DNA of 64,000 nt, from the NCBI RefSeq assembly GCF_900112475.1, contig NZ_FOLW01000012.1, positions 1 to 64,000 of the forward strand. The letters run 5' to 3'. This DNA comes from Pragia fontium DSM 5563 = ATCC 49100 (GTDB lineage: Bacteria; Pseudomonadota; Gammaproteobacteria; Enterobacterales; Enterobacteriaceae). This document shows, one piece after another, positions 34,642 to 44,541 of this stretch. Below the pieces are notes generated by a model, which was given only the letters and a program-made list of their open reading frames with translations, searched no databases and had not been told where the DNA came from. Position numbers and translations under genes: made by a program. How positions within the stretch are numbered: the first letter of the stretch is position 1; each line of letters starts with the position of its first letter.

Positions 34642-35166
34642 TTAAACAATAATTAATTCACCAGAATAATCAAAAGCCATATTTTTTATATAATGTCGAG
34701 TATCAGTACTCACTGAATGCCGCAAATATTCATAAAAAGTCTTATTTGTTGATTTTATCATTTCTTGATTTTCATCATAGTGATAAACCAGATCTACGTT
34801 ATCTGAATCAGTTAATAAAAAAAAGTACTGAGTTTCACTTTCAAATGAAAATATAAATGGTTTCTGTTTAACTAATTCCCATTGTTGCAATGAACATAGA
34901 TCTTCACAAAAAGAATATTGAAAAAGAATATGTGAGCGAACGCCGTTATTCTGCCTATAGAACATCAAAGGGTCATCCCCAAAAAAACCACCACTACACC
35001 GCCCCATACACAGTAAAAAATCATATAATTGTCCTTTCACCTTGATATCATAAAGGCGTTCAATTTTCTTAATTTCATCCACTGAATAGCCTTTTATATA
35101 ATTAATATCAATTAATAATTCAGGATAAGCTGAATGCAGGTAATTTATCAGTTCTTGATTTATCAT
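34642..35166 (-). CDS. cdiI: SUKH (SMI1/KNR4) family immunity protein CdiI
   Basis: The 174-residue protein has the SUKH-type block YSVDEIKKIERLYDIKVKGQ, then FLLCMGRCSGGFFGDDPL. SUKH proteins are frequent immunity factors for nuclease and deaminase toxins. The ATG overlaps the cdiA stop codon (ATGA, 35163-35166), so it is translationally coupled to the toxin, the standard cdiA-cdiI arrangement. It is inferred to bind and block the CdiA deaminase-like tip in the cytoplasm of the producing cell and its siblings. Confidence 0.85.
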   Translation of the reverse strand: MINQELINYLHSAYPELLIDINYIKGYSVDEIKKIERLYDIKVKGQLYDFLLCMGRCSGGFFGDDPLMFYRQNNGVRSHILFQYSFCEDLCSLQQWELVKQKPFIFSFESETQYFFLLTDSDNVDLVYHYDENQEMIKSTNKTFYEYLRHSVSTDTRHYIKNMAFDYSGELIIV

Positions 35167-38100
35167 GGTCTTTTTCCTGTTGTTCCCTGATACATTTGTA
35201 TATTGAAGTTTTCTCCCATTTCTTCAGCAAATTTAACACCTGAACCATTACAACCATTACACATACCAGGTTTTATTTTAGAAGTGTTCTCAACAGATAT
35301 TTTCACATCCACTTTTTGCCCTGAGTAATTATCTTTCATATAGCTAAATAATTTATGCTCCGCATGATTATAGTTAGTTTGTGTTGTGGATGATGGATAA
35401 TTACGAATACTTTGAGAGTCTTCTAAGATCACTTTATAATTAATACCATTAATATTAACAGACGTAGGCGCATTTCCTTTCCAAGATTTACCACTAACCG
35501 CTAATACATACTCTGTTTTGCCATTCACTGCAATAGATCCTGTTGCGATAGAGATATTATCAACCTTATTACCCTTTATATATATACCTAATTTCCCTCG
35601 AATTTCAGTAACATTTAAAGCATTATCATCAATTTTAGACAAATCATTAACTTTGTAATTAGGAAGAATATCATTGCCTTTTATTGCATTTTTTCCCTTT
35701 CCAACAAGTGTTAAAATCGCCTTAGCCGCTACATACTGAGCCACCTTTGCTTCACTTGTCGGCACACCGCTGGCTACGATTGACGCTGCTTTTTCTAACG
35801 TCATGTCCCCTTTTGATATGACCGCTTCCAGCGGCATCCCAAAGAAATTACCCCATGCAACAATCAATCCTTCCGCTGCATTCTGTCCTTCTGGAATTTG
35901 GCCTTTAGCATATAGTGAAAATGCGTCGCTTATCTCATCCGGCGAAGCTCCACTTTTAACCATCGTCGCACCGATAGTTACTTGCTCCTGCCCGTTATGC
36001 ATCATACCCGGTGTGAAAAAACCACCCCAGCCTTGTGCCAGCGAATTATTCTCCACCTCAACCCGAGCCGCATTACCTCCACTGGCGATTGACAGTCCAT
36101 CACCACCGGCCATACCGCCTGCCGCTGAACCCAACATCGTGACCAGATTGCTAATCAGCGTCTTCTCATCGCCAACCAACTCTGAGGCAGGTTTTCCATA
36201 AAACGCTTGCGCCAGCACATCTGAACTCGCGGCAGCAACCAGTCCACCCACCGCTGCTGCCCCCGGGTTCACACCCTGTGCTGAAGCCAACGCGCCAGAA
36301 ACAATGGCATGTAACGCAATACGCGCCGCGTCATTACCTTTGGTCGCATCTTTTACCAGTGCCGCCATATAAGGCGCTGAGCCCGCGGCAAGACCACCGG
36401 TGACATTACCGCCCAATACGCCCGCCAGTAATCCGGTTGCCGCCGAACCATGGGTCCAAAACTCACTGCCAACGCCGTACTGTTTATCCACCTCTTTATA
36501 CTTATTTGAGGCGGCAATCTTATCGTTGATATCATTCTCTGACAGACCGTTCAGCTCGCCGTTAGCCGCCATTTCAGCCCGAATTTGCTCTTTAGCCTCA
36601 TTCAGCTTACTTTGCTTATAGGCATCCATGGCCTGAGTACCCAGCGCTACCGCCTCTTTCTGGATAGTCAGCTTGTCCTTTATTTTGTCCTTATCAAAGT
36701 TATTATCCAACGCCTGATGCGCATTGTCCGTATCACGGCTCAGGCCAGCAATATCCTGCTGCTGGTTATCTTGGTCACGGATAATAATATCCCCGGCAGC
36801 AATTGCACTGTTAGTTGTGCTGCTGTTTTTATCCGACACTTTACCCATTGACGTTGTCGGCATCGCTGGCGTATTGGCGGTATAACTATCGCTATTTTTA
36901 TCATACTGAGTTCCGGCTGATACGCTCGCGCCATACTGCTTACCCGCCCATTCCGATTGATTCTCAATATCCTTCCAACCTAATGTGCCAGTACTGATAC
37001 GGTTTTTATCCGCATCGGCTTCAGAGGCAATAACTGCACCGTCCAGCTGAGTATGTTTACCCACATTGATATCAAAACCGCTGGAACCAGCAAAAATACC
37101 GCTCTGATCGCGCACTGCATCATAATCATTGGTGATTTTCTCACCGCTGAAGTTAGCACTTCCCTGAGCACCTGGTGCCCCCCAACAAATCGGCGGTACA
37201 CAAATACTGACATTGACACCGCTGGAGGTCTGCTTACTGTCATATTTTGCGCTGTCTTGCTGGCTGCTAATGGTCAGATCGCGCCCAACGTTAGCGATCA
37301 CTCGCTCGCCGGACAACTCCGCCCCCTTAAGGGTGGTATCACGGCCGCTGGTGACGCTTAAGGTTTCATCCGCCTGAATCTGACTATTATGATTAGTTAG
37401 CGAGCTGCCATTTTCTTTGCCTTTGTACTGGCTGGCACCGATCTCAATAGTAAAGCCATTTTGAGTACCACCAAAACCGGCACCCACACCGATACTCTGT
37501 TGATTTCCTGAGTTACTGCTTTCCAGCTTGTCTTTGTCCTGAGCGGCGATCAATGCGATATCCTGACCGGCATTCAGAATCACATTCTTCCCGTGAATAT
37601 CCACGCCTTTACCGCGAATATCCTCAGTCGCATTAATATTGACTGTTTCCTTCGCTTTCAGGGTACTTCCCTGCTGCTGCTGGCTTTCATATTTCTGCTG
37701 TTGTTGAGAACTTCCTGCCGTGGCGCTAACCGTCACCTTCACCGCCGACGGATTCATATTGGACTGAATTGTTTGTGAAGCGATATTCAACGCTGCTTGA
37801 GCGCCATAAATAGCGGTCAAGCGTGGATCGCGCCCATCCTCCGCTGACTGGGCCGCCTTCTCAATCGCTTGAGCAGCGGCTACCGCATAACCTGATGTGG
37901 AAGCGGTAACACCATACTGCGTTGAGCTGGAACGATTTTCATGCAGTGAGCTGTCTTCACTGACATCCATCAGCACGTTTTTACCGCTCAGATTGATCGA
38001 TTTACCCGCGCTAACGTCAGCACCATTAAGCACCACATCTTGGCCCGCCTGTAGCGTCACATTGCCACTACCGCTGGTCAGCTGACTGCGAACCGTACTT

Positions 38101-41100
38101 TGTTGAGTGCTCTCATCAAGTCGGGAGTGATTCTCTTTACGCCAGCCTGCGGTGCCGCTATAACCATCACCGCCTAATTCACCAACGGTGGTGCGGCTAC
38201 CGGTTTCATGTTGACGCACGGTATTACTACCGGAACTCACCCGGATATCACCTTGCTTGGCGGTCAGCATCAAATCATTGACGGAGGTCAGCGCACTGCC
38301 GGCAACATCAATGCTGCCTTCTTTGCTATTGATATAAATATCCTGACCGGTCAGAACGGAAGGATTTTGAGCAGTAACCTGTTTATCACCTTTACTTTGC
38401 GACTTATCCATACCAACAGGTAATACGCTGGAACCGTGATTTGGCCCGCCCCCCATAGCTCGGGTCACTGACCCTAGGGTCGGCGTGGCATCCGTCACGC
38501 TCCAACTACTGCTGCTTGATTTACTGGTACTGTTCTGACTATCGGTTGAAGGGGCAATCACCACATCGCGCTTAGCATCAATGATAATTGACTCACCAGC
38601 ACCTAACCGACTGCCGCTAATCACCACATCACCATGGGTAAGCTTACCGTCAGCTAAACGACTGTCATTGCCGGTGGCATTAAGCTGAATATTGCCGGCC
38701 GCATTGACGTTGCTACCGCTTTGATATTCTCCGTGGGTGGTGGTTTCACTCTTGCTGGATGAACGTCCGTAACTTGTCGGAAGCTGAGTCGGGTTAAACC
38801 AATCCGCTCCCGTGGCCGCCGCTTCATTTAATACATTTTTGGTTTTCTGTACCCCACCATCGTCGGACTTGCCGATATCACGGAAGTTACGCACGCTATT
38901 AATTAGCGGGTCCGAAATGGAAATACCGATACCGCTACTTTTCGATGAGTGAGTAGTTTTTTGATCCACCACATCCCTACCGGGGAGAATGGCAATATCT
39001 TGCGCGGTAACATCAATATGCCCCGTCGCACGAGAGGTATCACCCACGGCACGCCCGGCAACAATATCACTGCCACTGATGGTGGCGGTGTTTCCGGCAG
39101 AAATAACCACGTTACCGCCGGAGGTGCCGACCATACTGCGAGCATCACTTTGATTAACTTGCGCACCGTCAAACGTCGATTTAGTCGACTGGGAACCAAT
39201 CGTGACGCCTAAACCACCGCCGCTAAACATGCCGCTCTTTTTCACTTCTTTCAGACGATAAGTGGACTGTTCCTCAGTAGCCGCAACGATATTGACGTTA
39301 TTCCCCGCCGCCAGTGCAACATTCCCTTCACCAGCCACCGATGAACCCTGTACGGTTAAATCATGACCGGCAGACAGGGTGATATTATTGCCGCTCAGCA
39401 CCGATCCCTTTTCATGGGTGCTATAGTCTTGCTCAACAATACGGGTTGTCTTTTTGGAGAAGGTTTTCTTTTTAACTTTGGTTTCTTTAAAGAAGCGATA
39501 ATCGCTTTCCGTGGCGCTGCTCAGATCAATATCACGACCTGCATACAGCTTCAGATCGCCTTCCGCCTGAACCTCAGCGGCCTGAGCCTTGATATCACGC
39601 CCGGCAACAATTTGTGTATTTTTGCCGCTGCTAATCTCCGTACCTTGCTGGCGAACCGACTCATCAATCTGCTGTTTGCGTTTACCGTGAGTTTCCTGAT
39701 AAACCCGACTTTGGGCGGTCGTCAGATTGACATCTCGCCCGGCAACAAGTGAAGCATTACCTTTCGCGTCCACTTCCGCCGCTTGCGCGTTGATATCACG
39801 TCCTGCGGCGATGGTAAGATTATCACCGCTTTGTAGTGTGCTACTGAGTGCACCTTCGATTTGCGTTTTATTCTTACCTTTCTGAATAGACTGGCTTTGC
39901 CGAGCCACTTCAATATTGACATCATTCCCTGCGGATAGCGTTAAGTTCCCCTTATCAGAGGTGACTTCTGCTGCATGAATGGTTATGTCTTTACCAGCGG
40001 TTAAATTCAATGCCCCCTCAGACTGGATGGAGGCAATATTACCGACTTCAGTCTTTGAAAAACCAATAGTTTGTTGGTTATATAATAACCCTCTTCCACT
40101 ATAGGTATTGCCTGAGGCTCCCCACTGCTGGGTTTCCGTTCGATTAACGATATTACCATCAACACTTTCTATCTCAACCTGCTGTCCACGGATGGTTGAG
40201 CCTATATTGTTAATATCGCCCATAGCCATCATAGATAACGCACCACCCGCTTTTATTTGCCCGGCGTTAACGTTATCGATGGTGCTTTGGCTATCAATAA
40301 GCAGCGAGTTATCCGCCAAAATGCTGCTGTTACGGTTAACAAGTCGTCCACCGTCCAGCTCGACATGGCTACCTTTAATCACGCTGCCATCAAGGGATGT
40401 GACATCGTTTTTCGCCAGATACAGTTTAGGGGCTAATACCGTCTGTCCGTTCACCGTAACCGGTTCCCACCAAACGATACTTTTATTTAGCTGAGCCACC
40501 TGCTGCGGAGTCAGGCCAATGCCAAATGTCAGATTCAGGCCAGCCTGAGCATCCGCTGCATTATCAATCAGGTATTGCATCTGAGCTAAATCAGAACCAA
40601 CGCCATTGATATAACGGTTACCGGTTTGTTTAATTAACGCATCGCTAATATAGCGAGTATCAAACGCCGCATCGCCAAGGAAACGATAATTGAGGTCAGG
40701 GTTTAAGCCTAAACGATCAAGAAAATAGGCCGATCCCAGAAATTTATTTTTATCGGTAAAACGACTATCCGTTTCACGCGGTGCAGACCCCGGCTGACGG
40801 CCTAACAGCGCATAGAGATCGTTAAACAGGCCATTATTCAGTCCACCTAAACCATCCAGTTTCGGATTGGTGGTAATTAAATAAGGACTATCCGGATCAG
40901 AATTTTGCACAAACAGACCATTTAAACCATCAGGTAGTGCAATATTATTTTGTCCGCTTAGCGTAGGCGCATTCAGCGTATGGTTGATATTGCCTGCATT
41001 GGCAACTGCGGTGGTATTGCTGATATCGTTATTAAAACTGGCTTGTAGAGTACCGCCTGCTTGAATGGTTGAGCGATAGAGTTCGGAGTCACCGCTGCGT

Positions 41101-44100
41101 TCAAAGCGGCGCTCGCCGGTGGCAGTGTATGACACTGAGCTATTATCGAAAAAAATTTGCTCCTCACGCTCTTTGTCGTAATAGTAAACCGAGCCATTCA
41201 TGTCAATTGACGCTGCGTCTGGCAGCCACTCCCACTCATAAAAAGAATAGCCACGGGAATGGGTATAGCTTTGATACTGAGTTTCCGTACCACTGAACCA
41301 AGATTGGTTATTAAGTATGTTACCAGATAAGAAAATATCTCGATTAGCCAGAATATTGCTGGCGTGGTTATCCAATAAACCTGTTGAGATAAATAAATCA
41401 CGTCCAGAAGCTATTCTGGCAGATTTTCCATTACTCGTTACTCCCACAGTTGAAATAAAAACGGGTAATTCTTTTGTTTCAGAGCCGAGTAACGGCGCCA
41501 TGTAATAAAAATATCTATCATTAAACCCACCATTCCCATTCGAACCTGGATCAAAATGGTATCGGTATACTCCCACCTCATTTTTATCTAAATCACGCAA
41601 CGGAATATTAGCTTCTGAAGCACTTAACCATTTATATTCCTTAGTTAAATCGCGATCTGATTGAACTATCGATAATCCATTCTGTTCATTCAATAATCTA
41701 GCCGTATTTATCGTAATATCGCCATTAATTGTCTCAATAGTACCCGAACTATTAAGCACTAAACTGTTGGCATGACCCGCAGCATCCTTCTGCATCCACA
41801 AACTCTTACCCGCCAGAATATCGCCTTTAATATTACTGATACTGTTGGCGAACAACCGCATATCACCCGCGGCATATAGCAGTGCGCTATTGGTAATGGC
41901 ATTAGCCGCGCTGAGCTGCAAATCACCACCCGCACCGGTAAAACCATCATGGGTAATTGAATCGCCGCTGGTGAGCTGAATATCACCTGCGGACTGTAAA
42001 TGGCTGTTGGCAGTCAGGCGAATATCCGCAGCATTCACGCTTAAGGTGCCTTCTCCTGCCGTTATCTTGCCCTGATTGGTAAACAACCCACCACTGGTAA
42101 CGCTAACCTCTTTACCTTGCAGCGTACCGGCTTGGCTGATGGTGCCAGCACTACTCAGCGCTAGCGCATTACCTGCCGCAATCGTGCCGCCTTGCACAAA
42201 ATTCTGCTGCAAGTGAATAACCAAGTCAGATAGCGCCAACATTTGCCCTGAATGGCTGAGAGAATCACTGGTTAAGTCCAGACTACCGGCGCTAAACAGC
42301 TTGCCGCTGCTCTGGTTGTTAACCTGCTTGGCATTAACCGAAAGCTGGTCGAGGGCTAATACCGTGCCGCTATTGGTTAGCCCTTGTCCGTTAATCTTGA
42401 CCGTCTGACCTTGCAGTGTGCCCTGTTGGTTAATCTCAGTACCGGTTAATGACAGCGTGCCGTCAGACTTCAGTATGCCTTGTTGATTGATAGCCGTACC
42501 CGTCAAGGTCAGGCTATCACCCGCCGTCAATACGCCCTGTAGCTGTGCGTTTTCACTGGCGTTAAGGGACAAACCTGCGTAAGCCTGGATCTGAGCACTG
42601 GCTAACGTGGTAAATAATGGGGAATCAATCGACAGTGAGCCATTAGACGAGACTAAACCACCCAGCGTCATACTCGATGCCATCAGCCCAATATGTTTAT
42701 CACTGAGTAAACGACTGCCTTGTACAGTATTCAGCGCCTGAGCATTAAGTGACATAGCCTGTTGTGCATGTAGCAAACCGGCAATATCCGCACGACCAAC
42801 CTGTAGACTCAGGCTGCCATCACTAAGTACAGAACCGCTTTGCTCAACCTTCAGCCAGTCATTAGCGGTTAATGTCAGCGTCTGCTGAGAACCGATACTG
42901 CCGGAAAGTGAAACTCCGTTGCCAGTTAAGGTGAATAAGCCACCGGATAATAACGCTCCGCTATTATCCACCGTTTCAGCCGTTATAGACTGCGTACCTA
43001 GCGACTGAATACGGCCCTGATTATTCACTCCGCTAGCGGTAATAACGTTATTACCATTAGTGGCAATGAGTCCCTGATTATCAAGTTTCCCTGCTGATAT
43101 CGTGGTGAGGTAACCTGAATTTATTTCACCCAGATTATTGAGCCTCTCATTGGCCCGGATATTCAAGCTCTGCTGAGCAGAAACGTTGGACTTTGCACCA
43201 ACTTGAATATTATTCGCATCCAATGCCATATCCTGTCCGGCACTAACCTGACCATCGAGCAACAGTTGGGAACCTGTCAGGCTAACGCCGGTGGTTCCCA
43301 TCAGGCGCGAAGCGCTATCCTGCTGTAGCACCTGACGGCTTTTTGCCGTCACCTGTGCCGCAGATAACTGGCTGTTACTCCACTGCTGGCTATCCGCCTC
43401 TAATTGCAGGGTGCCACTCTTGCCCACAATGCTCTGAGCATCAACCCCGGCGGCAACTACGCTATCACTGAGCGTTAATTGCCCCTGGCTATTCAGTGCC
43501 ACATGTTTACCGGATGAGATAACGCTATTTTTGACTTTGGTCTGGCCTTTACTGCTTAAACGGATATCACCGCTCGCCTTATGGTTACCGGTTAAAGCTA
43601 ATTCATCAGCACTGGCGGTTATCGCTCCCTGAGCTAATGTGCTACTCAGCGTCAGCTTACCGTTAACATCCAACTGAACATCACCCTGCCGAGCATTCAG
43701 ATTGCCGAGGTTAACCCCCACGCCTTTATCGCTGGAAACCAGATGAATACGATTGGCATACATGCCGCCCAATGAACCGGTATCTACAGCAATTCTTGGC
43801 GTGCTGTCGGTTCCGGCAATCGGCGTCACTGAACCATCATTCCCAACCCGATTACTTCCGGCAATCACGGTCAAATCCTGAGCGTGCAATCCGGCATTAA
43901 TCTCAGTGGCACGGGAAATAATCGCCACCGAGCTACTTTGGCTGGCATCCAGCCCCTGACCATTGATAGTAATCGAGCCCTGAGTAACGGATAGCGCTTC
44001 AAGATTCCCCTGAGCATCCATCACCGGTTTACCAGTGGTTAACGTGACGTTGGGTGTATTAATAAAGCCGCAACCATCGCAGGTAATCCCATAAGGGTTG

Positions 44101-44528
44101 GCCACCATAACGTTGGCTTGTTTACCCGCCACTTCGGTATAGCCCTGAAGCTGTGAGCGATTTGCTCCTACCACTTCATTGATAATCGCCTGTGCTTCCC
44201 GTCCGGCTTTTAGGTTAGGGTTGTTCTGGATGATGCCGCCGAGCTGAGTCTGATTAAGCGCACCGGTCGCGTTATTCAGTATCAGCCCCTCTTTGCCCAC
44301 GTTAAACTCATGATATTGGTTGTGGGAAATGCCCTGTTGATTTGGCGTAGCGATATTCACCACCGGTACACCGTTAGCGGCCTGCTCAGTTGTCGTATTC
44401 CCGCCCGCCACACTGACACCGGCAGCAACAGCAGGCAGTACCGGTTGTACCGCAAGTAGCCCACTGATCAGGTAGCTGAGTAAACGTCTGGAAGTATTAA
44501 CCGGCAACGATGTCATATTATTGTTCAT
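35163..44528 (-). CDS. cdiA: CdiA contact-dependent inhibition exoprotein with deaminase-like tip
   Basis: The 3121-residue secreted filament starts with a signal (LLSYLISGLLAVQPVLPAVA). A TPS/haemagglutination-activity domain follows (TPNQQGISHNQYHEFNVGKE; GVGANRS-type and ANPYGITCDGCGF motifs, about residues 50-290), with long FHA-type repeats (GRDI and AAEV patterns, residues about 300-2450). Next come a pretoxin region and VENN at 2825-2828. The last 290 residues are the toxin: NYNHAEHKLFSYMKDNY places HAE at 3055-3057, and MCNGCNGSG places CxxC at 3090-3093, the zinc-binding pattern of the cytidine-deaminase superfamily. It is exported by CdiB (gene 13 bases upstream) and paired with a SUKH immunity protein. 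Full length and uninterrupted. Confidence 0.93.
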   Translation of the reverse strand: MNNNMTSLPVNTSRRLLSYLISGLLAVQPVLPAVAAGVSVAGGNTTTEQAANGVPVVNIATPNQQGISHNQYHEFNVGKEGLILNNATGALNQTQLGGIIQNNPNLKAGREAQAIINEVVGANRSQLQGYTEVAGKQANVMVANPYGITCDGCGFINTPNVTLTTGKPVMDAQGNLEALSVTQGSITINGQGLDASQSSSVAIISRATEINAGLHAQDLTVIAGSNRVGNDGSVTPIAGTDSTPRIAVDTGSLGGMYANRIHLVSSDKGVGVNLGNLNARQGDVQLDVNGKLTLSSTLAQGAITASADELALTGNHKASGDIRLSSKGQTKVKNSVISSGKHVALNSQGQLTLSDSVVAAGVDAQSIVGKSGTLQLEADSQQWSNSQLSAAQVTAKSRQVLQQDSASRLMGTTGVSLTGSQLLLDGQVSAGQDMALDANNIQVGAKSNVSAQQSLNIRANERLNNLGEINSGYLTTISAGKLDNQGLIATNGNNVITASGVNNQGRIQSLGTQSITAETVDNSGALLSGGLFTLTGNGVSLSGSIGSQQTLTLTANDWLKVEQSGSVLSDGSLSLQVGRADIAGLLHAQQAMSLNAQALNTVQGSRLLSDKHIGLMASSMTLGGLVSSNGSLSIDSPLFTTLASAQIQAYAGLSLNASENAQLQGVLTAGDSLTLTGTAINQQGILKSDGTLSLTGTEINQQGTLQGQTVKINGQGLTNSGTVLALDQLSVNAKQVNNQSSGKLFSAGSLDLTSDSLSHSGQMLALSDLVIHLQQNFVQGGTIAAGNALALSSAGTISQAGTLQGKEVSVTSGGLFTNQGKITAGEGTLSVNAADIRLTANSHLQSAGDIQLTSGDSITHDGFTGAGGDLQLSAANAITNSALLYAAGDMRLFANSISNIKGDILAGKSLWMQKDAAGHANSLVLNSSGTIETINGDITINTARLLNEQNGLSIVQSDRDLTKEYKWLSASEANIPLRDLDKNEVGVYRYHFDPGSNGNGGFNDRYFYYMAPLLGSETKELPVFISTVGVTSNGKSARIASGRDLFISTGLLDNHASNILANRDIFLSGNILNNQSWFSGTETQYQSYTHSRGYSFYEWEWLPDAASIDMNGSVYYYDKEREEQIFFDNSSVSYTATGERRFERSGDSELYRSTIQAGGTLQASFNNDISNTTAVANAGNINHTLNAPTLSGQNNIALPDGLNGLFVQNSDPDSPYLITTNPKLDGLGGLNNGLFNDLYALLGRQPGSAPRETDSRFTDKNKFLGSAYFLDRLGLNPDLNYRFLGDAAFDTRYISDALIKQTGNRYINGVGSDLAQMQYLIDNAADAQAGLNLTFGIGLTPQQVAQLNKSIVWWEPVTVNGQTVLAPKLYLAKNDVTSLDGSVIKGSHVELDGGRLVNRNSSILADNSLLIDSQSTIDNVNAGQIKAGGALSMMAMGDINNIGSTIRGQQVEIESVDGNIVNRTETQQWGASGNTYSGRGLLYNQQTIGFSKTEVGNIASIQSEGALNLTAGKDITIHAAEVTSDKGNLTLSAGNDVNIEVARQSQSIQKGKNKTQIEGALSSTLQSGDNLTIAAGRDINAQAAEVDAKGNASLVAGRDVNLTTAQSRVYQETHGKRKQQIDESVRQQGTEISSGKNTQIVAGRDIKAQAAEVQAEGDLKLYAGRDIDLSSATESDYRFFKETKVKKKTFSKKTTRIVEQDYSTHEKGSVLSGNNITLSAGHDLTVQGSSVAGEGNVALAAGNNVNIVAATEEQSTYRLKEVKKSGMFSGGGLGVTIGSQSTKSTFDGAQVNQSDARSMVGTSGGNVVISAGNTATISGSDIVAGRAVGDTSRATGHIDVTAQDIAILPGRDVVDQKTTHSSKSSGIGISISDPLINSVRNFRDIGKSDDGGVQKTKNVLNEAAATGADWFNPTQLPTSYGRSSSKSETTTHGEYQSGSNVNAAGNIQLNATGNDSRLADGKLTHGDVVISGSRLGAGESIIIDAKRDVVIAPSTDSQNSTSKSSSSSWSVTDATPTLGSVTRAMGGGPNHGSSVLPVGMDKSQSKGDKQVTAQNPSVLTGQDIYINSKEGSIDVAGSALTSVNDLMLTAKQGDIRVSSGSNTVRQHETGSRTTVGELGGDGYSGTAGWRKENHSRLDESTQQSTVRSQLTSGSGNVTLQAGQDVVLNGADVSAGKSINLSGKNVLMDVSEDSSLHENRSSSTQYGVTASTSGYAVAAAQAIEKAAQSAEDGRDPRLTAIYGAQAALNIASQTIQSNMNPSAVKVTVSATAGSSQQQQKYESQQQQGSTLKAKETVNINATEDIRGKGVDIHGKNVILNAGQDIALIAAQDKDKLESSNSGNQQSIGVGAGFGGTQNGFTIEIGASQYKGKENGSSLTNHNSQIQADETLSVTSGRDTTLKGAELSGERVIANVGRDLTISSQQDSAKYDSKQTSSGVNVSICVPPICWGAPGAQGSANFSGEKITNDYDAVRDQSGIFAGSSGFDINVGKHTQLDGAVIASEADADKNRISTGTLGWKDIENQSEWAGKQYGASVSAGTQYDKNSDSYTANTPAMPTTSMGKVSDKNSSTTNSAIAAGDIIIRDQDNQQQDIAGLSRDTDNAHQALDNNFDKDKIKDKLTIQKEAVALGTQAMDAYKQSKLNEAKEQIRAEMAANGELNGLSENDINDKIAASNKYKEVDKQYGVGSEFWTHGSAATGLLAGVLGGNVTGGLAAGSAPYMAALVKDATKGNDAARIALHAIVSGALASAQGVNPGAAAVGGLVAAASSDVLAQAFYGKPASELVGDEKTLISNLVTMLGSAAGGMAGGDGLSIASGGNAARVEVENNSLAQGWGGFFTPGMMHNGQEQVTIGATMVKSGASPDEISDAFSLYAKGQIPEGQNAAEGLIVAWGNFFGMPLEAVISKGDMTLEKAASIVASGVPTSEAKVAQYVAAKAILTLVGKGKNAIKGNDILPNYKVNDLSKIDDNALNVTEIRGKLGIYIKGNKVDNISIATGSIAVNGKTEYVLAVSGKSWKGNAPTSVNINGINYKVILEDSQSIRNYPSSTTQTNYNHAEHKLFSYMKDNYSGQKVDVKISVENTSKIKPGMCNGCNGSGVKFAEEMGENFNIQMYQGTTGKRP
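36039..36513 (-). repeat. 475-bp direct repeat, cdiA copy
   Basis: This is the partner of 33881-34355 (offset 2158), encoding the pretoxin segment from ASNKYKEV to VENNSL in full-length CdiA. Past the VENN codons the two loci share nothing obvious, which marks the cassette junction. Confidence 0.93.
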
Positions 44529-44541
44529 GATGATTAATCCC

